A DNA stretch of 64,000 bases from Acinetobacter baumannii (GTDB lineage: Bacteria > Pseudomonadota > Gammaproteobacteria > Pseudomonadales > Moraxellaceae), in the NCBI RefSeq assembly GCF_016508585.1, contig NZ_JADVOP010000001.1:62001-126000 (forward strand), in the 5' to 3' direction. Under the pieces are notes generated by a model. That model did no database searches and was not told the origin of the DNA. It saw only the letters and a list, made by a program, of their open reading frames with translations. The position numbers and the translations under genes are program-made. Below, in pieces: positions 37,335 to 46,377 of the stretch. Numbering within the stretch: the stretch's first letter is position 1; the number at the start of each line of letters is the position of its first letter.

Positions 37335-37724
37335 ATGCTTATGTCTTTTCATCCAGATCCTAAAATCAATGGTTTAAATGTCTTAGGTGAACCTCTAGCA
37401 AGTTGTTGCTTTTCACCCATCACGGGTTATTTTCGTAATGGTTTTTGCCATACTGCAACAACCGATTTAGGTCAGCATACGGTTTGTGCTGAAATGACCT
37501 CTGAATTTCTTAACTTTTCCCAAAAAATCGGTAATGATCTGATTACCCCTCTTCCAGAACACGGCTTTCCGGGTCTACAGCCTGGTGATTTTTGGTGTTT
37601 ATGTGTTACTCGATGGGTCGAAGCCTACCAAAACGATATGGCACCGCGTGTGAAACTACAAGCATGCCATCAAGCTGTTTTGGCTTATGTTCCTTTAGAC
37701 CTCTTAATGGAATATGCGGTATAA
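37335..37724 (+). CDS. DUF2237-family protein
   Basis: 129 residues. The blocks NVLGEPLASCCFSPITGYFR and NGFCHTATTDLGQHTVCAEM are the recognisable DUF2237 signature, with LQPGDFWCLCVTRW later. It has several conserved cysteines and no signal peptide, so it is cytosolic. Function unknown. Its 3' end lies 16 bases before the Maf gene, suggesting co-transcription. The ATG at 37341 is an alternative start. Confidence 0.85.
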   Translation: MLMSFHPDPKINGLNVLGEPLASCCFSPITGYFRNGFCHTATTDLGQHTVCAEMTSEFLNFSQKIGNDLITPLPEHGFPGLQPGDFWCLCVTRWVEAYQNDMAPRVKLQACHQAVLAYVPLDLLMEYAV

Positions 37725-37740
37725 CTGGAAAAACGAAGAC

Positions 37741-38334
37741 ATGGCACATTCGGAAATTATCTTGGCATCTTCCAGTCAAACCCGTCAGGATTTGATGAAT
37801 CGTTTAGGTTTGGACTATCGCTGTATTTCACCTGATATTGACGAATCTCCTCAAAATGAATCTCATGCAGATCAACTTGCGAAACGCTTGGCTTTTGAAA
37901 AGGCTTTTTTTATTGCTCAAAACTGCCCAAATGCTATTGTGATCGGATCAGATCAGGTGGCTTGGCGTGAACATGCACCTCAGGATTTTATTGGAAAACC
38001 CTTGTTCAAAGATCAGGCAATTCAACAGCTACAGGCAAATTCTGGTCAAAATGTCTTTTTTAGTACTGCTTTAAGCGTGCAGCATTTGGCGTCTGGTTAT
38101 GAACAGACCTTAGTCGAACATTATCATGTGAAATTTCGTGATTTAACGCGTGCAGAAATAGAGCGCTATATCGAAATCGATCAACCTTTACATTGTGCGG
38201 GTAGTTTTAAATGTGAAAGTTTAGGGATCAGTTTGTTTGAACAAATGATTGGTCAAGATCAAACAACCTTAATGGGTATGCCCATGATTCAACTCTGTAG
38301 AATTTTAAGGGAATTGGGAATATCACTGCCTTAA
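37741..38334 (+). CDS. Maf-family nucleotide pyrophosphatase (YceF-type)
   Basis: 197 residues. It begins with the Maf signature ILASSSQTRQDLMNRLGL and has SPDIDESP near residue 37 and the substrate loop VIGSDQVAW near residue 75. The DQVA form points to the YceF subgroup (7-methyl-GTP pyrophosphatase) rather than the dTTP/UTP pyrophosphatases. The start at 37741 is preferred over 37714 because it matches the family start. Confidence 0.88.
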   Translation: MAHSEIILASSSQTRQDLMNRLGLDYRCISPDIDESPQNESHADQLAKRLAFEKAFFIAQNCPNAIVIGSDQVAWREHAPQDFIGKPLFKDQAIQQLQANSGQNVFFSTALSVQHLASGYEQTLVEHYHVKFRDLTRAEIERYIEIDQPLHCAGSFKCESLGISLFEQMIGQDQTTLMGMPMIQLCRILRELGISLP

Positions 38335-38399
38335 TGATCATGCCCTTAAATCACTGGCATTTTTTGAGAAATAACCATCAGTTCATTGCAAATCACATG

Positions 38400-38710
38400 A
38401 AGGCTTCTTTAATTTTGGCTTGGGCGCGAGTTTGATCATCCCCAGCCAAGACTAAATCAAAGACAAGGATCATCTTATTTAAATACGCTCACTAAATCAG
38501 ATTCAACTGCGCTTCACTTCAATCATTTAGCTGTGTTTCATCAACTGTCGATTGTGCTAAAGACAAATTTTTGCCTTTGATAGTGAGTTGCCAGTACAGG
38601 CGTATCAGTTGAAGCGTTTTGAGTACTATTGCTTTGGATCAGCACGATAAGAAATAGGAACACCCCCATATGCGTCTATCCGATAAAAAAATTTTTTAAA
38701 TCAAAAAAAT
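38400..38710 (-). pseudogene. Degraded coding remnant in the Maf/roxA spacer
   Basis: The 547-base gap has minus-strand fragments with protein-like composition in successive frames. These are FFYRIDAYGGVPISYRADPK (ending at a TAG), then LQLIRLYWQLTIKGKN and LSLAQSTVDETQLND (stop), then MILVFDLVLAGDDQTRAQ and AKIKEAFM (stop). Together they suggest a decayed gene of about 90-100 residues. I cannot name the family. Confidence 0.3.
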
Positions 38711-38881
38711 TGTCTGGCATTTTTACAATCATCACTGATATCGTGCTCTTCACTTCTAAAAAGTATGAATGACGGTCCTTTTATATCAATATATTTTGGA
38801 TAAAATTACAAATGCTTGCACCTCCATTCATCTCATAAGACAATAGCACATTATAGATTTAAATTTGCTTAGGCTATTTTC

Positions 38882-40045
38882 ATGTCTCAACCTTTAGATG
38901 TTCTTGGCGAAATAACTGCCGAACAATTCCTCACAGAATATTGGCAAAAAAAACCATTATTGGTTCGTAATGCACTTCCCGAAATTGCAGAGATTTTGGT
39001 ACCCGATGATGTGATGGAACTCGCCCTGGATGAAAACATTACTGCTCGTTTAATCAAACAAAAAGATAAAGATCCAAATCAATGGTCCGTTAAAACATCG
39101 CCTCTCATCAAAGGTGATTTTCAAAAAATGCCGAAGCTCTGGACCTTGTTGGTTCAAGCAGTCGACCATTATTCATTTGACTTGGCTGAACTTTGGAAGA
39201 AATTTCCTTTTATTCCACAATGGCGCCGTGATGACATCATGGTGTCTTATGCGCCAAAAGGCGGTTCAGTCGGTCAGCATTTTGACTTTTATGATGTTTT
39301 TCTCGTGCAGGGTTATGGACATCGACGTTGGCAATTGGGACAAATGTGTGATGCCGAGACTGAGTTTGTTGAAGGACAACCATTAAAATTACTGTCCAAC
39401 ATAGAGATCAATTTTGATGAAGTTCTAGCACCGGGAGATTTGCTTTATGTTCCACCAGGCTTGGCACATTATGGTGTCGCAGAAGACGATTGTCTGACCT
39501 ACTCTTTTGGCTTTCGTATGCCGAATATTGCAGACATGATGGATCGTGTAAGTGATAAATTTGTTGAAGATCAACAGTTACGCAATCCACTACTGGACAT
39601 ATTACGCAACAAGCAAAACCCGATTGGGCAAGTCACTCAAGCTGAACTTGATTATTTGAAAACAGAATTGCTGGCAAAATTAAACAATTCTGAAGTCTTG
39701 GAAGATGCAATCATGAGTTTAGTGGCTGAACCAAAATATCCTGAAAACATTCCAGATGCAGACGCTATAGGAACGGGAGATTTGGAAGAAGTTCTTGAAC
39801 AAGGCTATTTACTGCAAATCGAACCTGCTTCAAGACTGATCTATCTTAAAAAAAATAATCAATTATTGTTCTGGGCAAATGGCGAATCGATATGTATTTC
39901 TAATCAATTTACCCCCTATTTAAAACAGATTGCTGATGGTCAAACCGTATCGTTAAATCATGAATTAGCCGAACAGGAAATCCTAGAAGATATTGCAGGT
40001 TTACTGAATGAATCCATTCTAATGCTGGTGCCTACTGAAGAATAA
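38882..40045 (+). CDS. JmjC/cupin ribosomal oxygenase (YcfD/RoxA-like)
   Basis: 387 residues. Fe(II)/2-oxoglutarate oxygenase with the HxD pair at H133 and D135 (GQHFDFYDVF) and the second histidine in PPGLAHYGVA near residue 195. The N-terminal WQKKPLLVRNA is typical of YcfD, which hydroxylates an arginine of ribosomal protein uL16. A C-terminal winged-helix-like acidic region follows (about residues 250-387). A single gene ended by a hairpin. Confidence 0.9.
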   Translation: MSQPLDVLGEITAEQFLTEYWQKKPLLVRNALPEIAEILVPDDVMELALDENITARLIKQKDKDPNQWSVKTSPLIKGDFQKMPKLWTLLVQAVDHYSFDLAELWKKFPFIPQWRRDDIMVSYAPKGGSVGQHFDFYDVFLVQGYGHRRWQLGQMCDAETEFVEGQPLKLLSNIEINFDEVLAPGDLLYVPPGLAHYGVAEDDCLTYSFGFRMPNIADMMDRVSDKFVEDQQLRNPLLDILRNKQNPIGQVTQAELDYLKTELLAKLNNSEVLEDAIMSLVAEPKYPENIPDADAIGTGDLEEVLEQGYLLQIEPASRLIYLKKNNQLLFWANGESICISNQFTPYLKQIADGQTVSLNHELAEQEILEDIAGLLNESILMLVPTEE

Positions 40046-40076
40046 AATTCGCAATTTCAGAGATTTCATTTCGAAT

Positions 40077-40100
40077 AAAGCCTGAAAATTCAGGCTTTAT
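40077..40100 (+). terminator. Terminator of the roxA-like gene
   Basis: AAAGCCTG and CAGGCTTT form an eight-base stem with a six-base loop, 31 bases after the stop. The T-tract is short. Confidence 0.6.
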
Positions 40101-40230
40101 CTCTGTACGGATTTACATTTAGGATAATTTTAAGAAATAATTCCCTTATCTTTATTCAAACTGCTGTTTGAGTGCGATCGAGAGTTTAACGGATGCCTTA
40201 AAGCTTGATTGTCTGACTTCATCTTTTTAT

Positions 40231-40344
40231 TTATAAAAACTGTAGTAAAAGCCCGATATAAGACAAAACTACAATGATGGAAACATAGATGGCTTAAAAG
40301 CTGGTATTCGGATTTAACAATTTGTTCTGAAATTCCGCAAACAT
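40231..40344 (-). pseudogene. Small membrane-protein ORF with an internal stop
   Basis: AAGGAG (complement of 40351-40356) lies six bases before an ATG at 40342-40344. The frame reads MFAEFQNKLLNPNTSF, then TAA, then AIYVSIIVVLSYIGLLLQFL and a final TAA at 40231-40233. The second part is a clear membrane segment. A strong ribosome site plus an in-phase hydrophobic half suggests a 37-residue small membrane protein recently broken at codon 17. Alternatively only a 16-residue peptide is made. Confidence 0.45.
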
Positions 40345-40531
40345 AGATTTCTCCTTTTTATTTTGCAAAAATTATTCAACCCATGATTAAGCAAGTTGTC
40401 TTTAATGATGAACAAAAGAAATCATTGATGTATTAATCTAGAACCATTCTCAAGTCTAACAAATCATTACTTGAGCTGTTTCATAAATTTAGGCAATTTT
40501 AACAGCATATAACGAAAGAGATATTTCCTGT

Positions 40532-42202
40532 ATGGCAAGTCCTGCTCAAGCAATTCGACATCAACTTTTAAACACTTTTTTCTCTCGCTATTCCGTTTGG
40601 TTTATCTGTATTTTTCTCTGTTTATTTTTGACTTGGATTATTTTCTTTAATGAAGGTCACTATATCTATTACTTTTTTTCAGATACCGTCCTGAATTTGG
40701 CTTGGGTTATTTTCTCAATTCTTGCTGCGATAGGTTTTGCAGACATTATTCAGACACAGCATTCCATTTTAAGAAATTACCCCTTAATGGGTCATTTTCG
40801 TTTCTTCTTTGAAGATATACGCCCTGAAATCCGTCAGTACTTTATCGAATCTGACGATGATGCTTTACCCTTTTCACGTGCACAACGAAGCCTTGTTTAT
40901 CAGCGTGCCAAAAATGAAAATGCGGATAAACCTTTTGGTTCGATTATTGATGTATACCAGGAAGACTATCGTTTTTTGACCCACTCAATGACACCAAAAA
41001 CTCCAGCTGACTTTAATACATTTAGAATCAGTATCGGTAATGATCAATGTAAGCAGCCTTATAGTGCATCTATCATGAACATCTCTGCAATGAGCTTTGG
41101 TAGTTTAAGTGCAAACGCAATTTTAGCTTTAAACACAGGTGCAAAAAAAGGCAACTTTTATCATGATACGGGGGAAGGAAGTTTAAGCCCCTATCACCTT
41201 AAACCAGGAGGTGACATTGTTTGGGAAATTGCCAGTGGTTACTTTGGCTGTCGTACTTTGGATGGTAAGTTTGATCCCGAAAAGTTCAAACAGCAAGCAG
41301 CTTTGCCACAGATCAAAATGATTGAAATCAAACTTTCACAAGGCGCAAAACCCGGTCACGGCGGTATTCTACCAAAAGATAAAATTACCAAGGAAATTGC
41401 TGAAATCCGCGGTGTGTCGATGGATGTAGACTGTGTCTCGCCTGCATCACATTCAGCATTTAGTACACCGATTGAAATGATGCATTTTATTCAACAATTA
41501 CGTGAATTATCTGATGGTAAGCCCGTCGGATTTAAATTGTGTATTGGTCAGCCTTGGCAATTTATGAGTATAGTCAAAGCGATGTTGCAAACCAAAATCG
41601 TCCCTGACTTTATCGTTGTGGATGGTTCAGAGGGGGGTACAGGTGCAGCGCCAATTGAATTAATTGACCATATGGGGACTCCTTTGCGTGAAGGTCTGCT
41701 GTTCGTTCACAATACGCTTGTTGGTGCAGGTTTACGTTCACAAGTCAAAATCGGGGCAAGTGGTAAAATTATCAGTGCATTTGATATTGCAAGTACAATG
41801 GCCATGGGTGCAGATTGGGTCAATTCAGCGAGGGGCTTTATGTTTGCCGTAGGCTGTATTCAAGCGCAAAGCTGCCATACCAACCAATGCCCCGTCGGTG
41901 TTGCAACTCAAAACAAAGAGCGCCAAAAAGCACTTGATGTTCCATCAAAAGCAGATCGAGTATTCAGCTTCCAGAAAAACACCTTAAAAGCACTTGCAGA
42001 GATGATTGCAGCAGCAGGATTGCAACATCCAGCTGAAATTAAAGCACACCATCTTGCTCAGCGAATCAATGACCGTGAAATTAAAAACTATGAGCAGTTA
42101 CATTTTTGGATGAAAGATGGTGAACTACTCAGTTGTGAAAATAAAGATGAAGAAAATTTCTATTTTAGAATGTGGAATCTAGCCAACGCTGAACGCTTCT
42201 GA
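40532..42202 (+). CDS. FMN-binding glutamate-synthase-family protein, membrane anchored
   Basis: 556 residues. Two membrane segments (about residues 20-40 and 48-68) precede a GltB-like TIM-barrel domain. FMN-site blocks are ISAMSFGSLSANAI (about residue 185), KPGHGGILP (about residue 272) and VDGSEGGTGAAP (about residue 365). The cysteine cluster CIQAQSCHTNQCPVG (about residue 447) matches the 3Fe-4S site. It lacks the glutaminase domain, so it is not a complete glutamate synthase. The physiological reaction is unknown. Confidence 0.85.
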   Translation: MASPAQAIRHQLLNTFFSRYSVWFICIFLCLFLTWIIFFNEGHYIYYFFSDTVLNLAWVIFSILAAIGFADIIQTQHSILRNYPLMGHFRFFFEDIRPEIRQYFIESDDDALPFSRAQRSLVYQRAKNENADKPFGSIIDVYQEDYRFLTHSMTPKTPADFNTFRISIGNDQCKQPYSASIMNISAMSFGSLSANAILALNTGAKKGNFYHDTGEGSLSPYHLKPGGDIVWEIASGYFGCRTLDGKFDPEKFKQQAALPQIKMIEIKLSQGAKPGHGGILPKDKITKEIAEIRGVSMDVDCVSPASHSAFSTPIEMMHFIQQLRELSDGKPVGFKLCIGQPWQFMSIVKAMLQTKIVPDFIVVDGSEGGTGAAPIELIDHMGTPLREGLLFVHNTLVGAGLRSQVKIGASGKIISAFDIASTMAMGADWVNSARGFMFAVGCIQAQSCHTNQCPVGVATQNKERQKALDVPSKADRVFSFQKNTLKALAEMIAAAGLQHPAEIKAHHLAQRINDREIKNYEQLHFWMKDGELLSCENKDEENFYFRMWNLANAERF

Positions 42203-42229
42203 CCATGTTCATCACGAAGTCCTGATTAA

Positions 42230-42254
42230 GGAGATCATCTTGATCTCCTTTTTT
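42230..42254 (+). terminator. Terminator of the FMN protein, overlapping the opposite gene
   Basis: GGAGATCA and TGATCTCC form an eight-base stem with a TCT loop, followed by TTTTTT. It includes the last codons of the convergent minus-strand gene ending at 42235. Confidence 0.75.
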
Positions 42255-43542
42255 CGATATTAAATCCTGTTCGACTTGGTCGTGCAATTGAAGTCAGATA
42301 AACAGATTTAAAATTATCTGACTTTAATTTTTTAAGATTGAGCACTTGAAATAATTGAAGTGATTGAAATCCCAAATAAGCGTAAATATCTTTGCTGAAT
42401 GAAAACTTTAAGAAAACCGCATGACAAAATTGAAAATAATAATAGCTCACGATACTTATAGCTAATGCAACCAATGCTGCAAAAATGTCAAACAATATAA
42501 AACTGACTAAAACAATGAAGCCTGTTATTAATCTTAAAGTTTGCATATATTTTTCGTGGTGAGTCTGCGGGAATTGCGGTCTTTGCATGACCTGTACCAA
42601 TTCTTCATCCATGCTTAAATAATCATGACCATCATGAATCAACCAAGCATATTGTCCTGTTGAATCATATTGTTGAGAAATGATCATCATTACATCAGTA
42701 CCTTGGACAAAGAAAAAGTCGTCTAAATAGCTATAGAAATTTATCCCCTGCAGATTAAATTTTACTTCAGTTAAAGCATCTGGATGGGCAGTTGTTGATT
42801 CCCGCGTTTCGATCACATATTGATCCAATCTTCCAGAAATAGTCTCCAGTTTAAATTTGGCAAGTTCATGTTGGGTTAAACCAAACTGGAACAATTTTTG
42901 GGTTTGCTGCTGTAATTGAGTTTTTAATGCGGTATTATTTAGACTGCGCCTCAAATGATTGATTAAGCTTAAATCATACAATTGATCAAACTCATAAAAA
43001 TATGAATTGATGAGTTTTAAACTCTCAAGCGTTCTTTTACTCAATATAGGCAGATCCAACATATGAAACAACGCTTCAATATTGCGGCTTTTTTGTTGAT
43101 TTAATTTTAGCCCCTCATAAATAAAATAAACAAAGCAACTGCCCAAAGTTAATATGGTCAAATGTATGAACGTATCAAAATAATAAACAGTTCCATCCAT
43201 AAAATATTGATAAAAAGGATATGCACCCAGTGCAAAAATCAAAACAGCCATACTGAAACTGAGTGATTTACGCAGATTCAATACAGCGTCAAAGTGTTCA
43301 ACTGATTCAATCTGATCATTCAAATAAAGTATTTGCTTGGTTTTATTGAATACTGCATATATATCTTTATCCAGAGCATTGAAAACTACCTGAACATCAT
43401 CCTCTAATTCAAAAATTTTTGATTGAATTTTCGTGCCGCGATACTTTCTGCTTTTTATCTTTAAGACAAATATCCCGGTCGCCGTATATTCTATAAAACT
43501 AATATTTCCACTTTCTTCAGCAAGATTTTCTATATGCATCAT
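42235..43542 (-). CDS. Membrane protein of unknown function
   Basis: 435 residues. Four hydrophobic segments are visible: a pair at about residues 92-140 and a pair at about 340-385. They separate an N-terminal beta-rich region, a helical middle (about 150-240, glutamine-rich) and a domain at about 240-320 with repeated DDFFFVQGTDVMMI-like hydrophobic strands. I do not recognise a family. It overlaps the terminator of the convergent neighbour. A lone gene with a 361-base upstream spacer. Confidence 0.7.
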   Translation of the reverse strand: MMHIENLAEESGNISFIEYTATGIFVLKIKSRKYRGTKIQSKIFELEDDVQVVFNALDKDIYAVFNKTKQILYLNDQIESVEHFDAVLNLRKSLSFSMAVLIFALGAYPFYQYFMDGTVYYFDTFIHLTILTLGSCFVYFIYEGLKLNQQKSRNIEALFHMLDLPILSKRTLESLKLINSYFYEFDQLYDLSLINHLRRSLNNTALKTQLQQQTQKLFQFGLTQHELAKFKLETISGRLDQYVIETRESTTAHPDALTEVKFNLQGINFYSYLDDFFFVQGTDVMMIISQQYDSTGQYAWLIHDGHDYLSMDEELVQVMQRPQFPQTHHEKYMQTLRLITGFIVLVSFILFDIFAALVALAISIVSYYYFQFCHAVFLKFSFSKDIYAYLGFQSLQLFQVLNLKKLKSDNFKSVYLTSIARPSRTGFNIEKRRSR

Positions 43543-43903
43543 TTCTTATAAACTTTAATTCTAAAGGTCTTGTTGAATAAAACCTTGTTTAATATTAAAA
43601 ATTGGAATGAATTATAGCTTTAATAAATATGGATAGATACAGATACGCCATATGAAATCAAAGTTTTGAATCATCTTTTTTTACGCATCAACTCGGTTGA
43701 AACAACAGTACCTGAGCACTTTTTGCATCTTCAAGCTGATGTTTGTCAACCATATTCCATAAATCAAAAACAATCCTAAACAGTAAAAAACATACCCATA
43801 TTTTTAGTAATTCAACTCATTTTAAAAAGCTCGGAGAGAAAGCCTGTATATGAAATCACGCGTTGAAAAATGTGTACAAATAAACTCCATCGTTCTACAT
43901 TAA
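43543..43903. other. Divergent spacer upstream of the exported paralogues
   Basis: 361 bases with promoter-like AT-rich sequence for both flanking genes. I see no gene, strong hairpin or repeat in it. Confidence 0.4.
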
Positions 43904-44590
43904 ATGAATCTCTTAAATACTACTTTTGATTGGACAAAAATCATGCAACACAATAAAAATTCACAAATGCAGATTTTAAAATACCTACTCCTTGGAGTCA
44001 CTCTTACAACGTCATTACATTGTAATGCTACTGTTGGTGGCGGTCAGAACATTGAAGTGCTCGGCTATGAAGCGATGGAACAAAAGCTTTATTTACTCAG
44101 ACATTTTCAAGATGAGCGTGGACGCTTAGCACAATTGTATTATTATCAGTTGAATAGCAGATCACCAGATCGTTTGATTGAAGTTAAGTCGCTGTATGTT
44201 AATCCTAAAACCCATCAAATTGATTATGATCAAGATGCTACTCAATTTGAAAAAGACCTGGCTAAAATAAAAAAACGATTAACACCATTGCTGATCAGCA
44301 ATGCCATTACCGCAAAAATTCAGATCGTAAAAAGCCAAACTCAGTATGTTCCTGCTTGGGATGATCCCTCTGAAAAGATTCCTCAGTACAAAACCCTATA
44401 TAGGGTGAGCACTGGCTCTTTAAAAAGCGGCAGTCAAGAGGTAGTACATTATTCTCCAACAATAAAAATCATTCAGAATTATGTCATACCCCATCAGAAT
44501 AAGATGTTAGTAGTGATCAAATACTACGGTATTCCTGAAGAAACGGGTTATGATATTGAAGATCCGGTTTTATTATTACCTAAAAAATGA
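43904..44590 (+). CDS. Exported protein of unknown function, first of a tandem pair
   Basis: 228 residues from the longest start; internal starts at 43943 and 43967 are possible, and the last gives a compact signal peptide (MQILKYLLLGVTLTTSLHC) ending near ATVGGG. The mature protein starts with IEVLGYEAMEQKLYLL and shares an ordered set of blocks with the next gene: LGY, YYYQLN, FEKDLAKIKKRLTPL, YSPTIKI and GYDIEDPVLLLP. The two are therefore tandem paralogues. Periplasmic location expected. No domain recognised. Confidence 0.7.
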   Translation: MNLLNTTFDWTKIMQHNKNSQMQILKYLLLGVTLTTSLHCNATVGGGQNIEVLGYEAMEQKLYLLRHFQDERGRLAQLYYYQLNSRSPDRLIEVKSLYVNPKTHQIDYDQDATQFEKDLAKIKKRLTPLLISNAITAKIQIVKSQTQYVPAWDDPSEKIPQYKTLYRVSTGSLKSGSQEVVHYSPTIKIIQNYVIPHQNKMLVVIKYYGIPEETGYDIEDPVLLLPKK

Positions 44591-44600
44591 TGAGGCAAAA

Positions 44601-45188
44601 ATGTCAAGAATAATCGCGTCCAGTATTTTATTGATGTTTAGCTGTACCGCTTTCGCAAATGAGTACAGTAATATTACACTCGAAGTCCTAGGTTATGATT
44701 TAAATACTAATCATATATATGTTGTTGAAAATTCAAAAAGTTACTCCGTTCCTAAAGTTTATTATTACCCTATGAACGAAAAAAAGTATGACTTGCCAAA
44801 ATATGATGAAAGATTCACAGCAATCAACGATCAAGTTAAGTTTAAGCAAACACTCGCCAAGATTCAGCCCCAACTTAAGCCACTTAAAGCATTGGATCTT
44901 GGAAATTTCAAGCTCAATCTCGTTGAACAAAAACAGTCATCACAACAAGATTCAACACCTCTAACGACCGTATACAGTTCAATATTCACAGTTCTGGATA
45001 GTCAAAATCAAAGTAAAGTGATGAACTTAACCAGTTACAGTCCCAATATAAAACTTAAACAGGCGTTTGAACTTCCCAGAAACCAAGGTGCCTTGATCAC
45101 TTTTGAATCCCTCAGCTTGCCTTTTGATGAGGGATATACACGTGAAGAAGCAATAATCCTGTTTCCTCATCGTCAGCTTCCTCAATAA
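44601..45188 (+). CDS. Exported protein of unknown function, second of a tandem pair
   Basis: 195 residues. A signal peptide ends at FAN/EY (about residue 18). The mature part parallels its neighbour: LEVLGYDLNTNHIYVV, VYYYPMN, FKQTLAKIQPQLKPL, YSPNIKLKQ and EEAIILFP. GAGG lies seven bases before the ATG, ten bases after the previous stop; the longer start at 44550 inside the first gene is rejected. Function unknown; duplication followed by divergence is inferred. Confidence 0.72.
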   Translation: MSRIIASSILLMFSCTAFANEYSNITLEVLGYDLNTNHIYVVENSKSYSVPKVYYYPMNEKKYDLPKYDERFTAINDQVKFKQTLAKIQPQLKPLKALDLGNFKLNLVEQKQSSQQDSTPLTTVYSSIFTVLDSQNQSKVMNLTSYSPNIKLKQAFELPRNQGALITFESLSLPFDEGYTREEAIILFPHRQLPQ

Positions 45189-45190
45189 AT

Positions 45191-45215
45191 AAAGCCTTCA
45201 TGAAGGCTTTATTTT
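45191..45215. terminator. Bidirectional terminator between the paralogue pair and prpC
   Basis: AAAGCCTTCATGAAGGCTTT is a perfect ten-base palindrome followed by ATTTT on the plus strand. It stands between convergent genes and could serve both. Confidence 0.7.
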
Positions 45216-45236
45216 GATCATTTTTGGGTACAGCAA

Positions 45237-46373
45237 TTACGCAGCTGAACGCTCTGAAATTGGAACAACTTTACGCAGTTCTGGACCTGTATAGTCCGCA
45301 CTTGGGCGAATGATACGATTGTCTGCCCGCTGTTCCATCACATGTGCAGCCCAACCTGTCACACGGGACATCACAAAAATTGGGGTAAACAATTTAGTCG
45401 CAATGCCCATAAAGTGATAAGCAGATGCATGGAAGAAGTCTGCATTACAGAATAACTTCTTCTCACGCCACATGACTTCTTCACAACGAACAGATACCGG
45501 ATAAAGTACTGTATCACCCACATCTTTTGCTAAACGTTCAGACCAAATTTTGATTATGCCATTACGAGGATCATTGTCTTTATAGATCGCATGACCAAAG
45601 CCCATAATTTTTTCTTTACGCTCAAGTTTACCCAGCATTTCTCGCTCAGCTTGTTCAGGAGAGGTCCAGTTTTCAATCATTTCCATAGCCGCTTCATTTG
45701 CACCGCCATGCAATGGACCACGGAGTGAGCCGATTGCACCCGTAATACATGAATGCATATCAGACAGGGTTGATGCACAAACACGCGCAGTGAATGTAGA
45801 TGCATTAAACTCATGCTCTGCATAAAGAATTAAAGAAACATTCATGACTTGTTCATGCAACTCGTTTGGCTTCTCACCACGAAGTAAATGCAGGAATTGA
45901 GCACCAATTGAATCATCATCCGTATTTTCTTCAATACGCACGCCATCATGGCTAAAACGATACCAATAACAAATGATTGCAGGCAAAGTCGCTAGAATTC
46001 GATCTGCAACATCTTGCTGTTCTTCAAATGATTTTTCAGTTTCAAGATTACCCAGCATGGATACGCCTGTACGCATAACATCCATAGGATGTGAATCGGC
46101 AGGAATACGTTCCAATACTTCTTTCAAAGCTTGTGGTAATTGACGTAAAGATTTTAATTTTGCTTTATAGGCAGCCAACTGTTCTACTGTTGGTAATTCA
46201 CCAAAAAAGATCAAATAAGCAACTTCTTCAAATTGGCAATTTTCGGCAAGATCTTGTACATCGTAACCACGATAGGTTAAACCTGCACCACTTTTACCTA
46301 CTGTAGAAAGTGCGGTTTTACCTGCGACCTGACCGCGCAATCCTGCGCCTGTAAGTACTTTTCCTTCAGCCAT
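45237..46373 (-). CDS. prpC: 2-methylcitrate synthase
   Basis: 378 residues. Citrate-synthase fold with LTYRGYDVQDLA (about residue 33), RGPLHGGANEAAMEM (about residue 218) and the catalytic histidine block MGFGHAIYK (about residue 257). Paired with prpB, it condenses propionyl-CoA with oxaloacetate in the methylcitrate cycle. The prpB stop is five bases upstream. No acnD, prpF or prpD follows; a terminator ends the unit. Confidence 0.93.
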   Translation of the reverse strand: MAEGKVLTGAGLRGQVAGKTALSTVGKSGAGLTYRGYDVQDLAENCQFEEVAYLIFFGELPTVEQLAAYKAKLKSLRQLPQALKEVLERIPADSHPMDVMRTGVSMLGNLETEKSFEEQQDVADRILATLPAIICYWYRFSHDGVRIEENTDDDSIGAQFLHLLRGEKPNELHEQVMNVSLILYAEHEFNASTFTARVCASTLSDMHSCITGAIGSLRGPLHGGANEAAMEMIENWTSPEQAEREMLGKLERKEKIMGFGHAIYKDNDPRNGIIKIWSERLAKDVGDTVLYPVSVRCEEVMWREKKLFCNADFFHASAYHFMGIATKLFTPIFVMSRVTGWAAHVMEQRADNRIIRPSADYTGPELRKVVPISERSAA

Positions 46374-46377
46374 TTTA

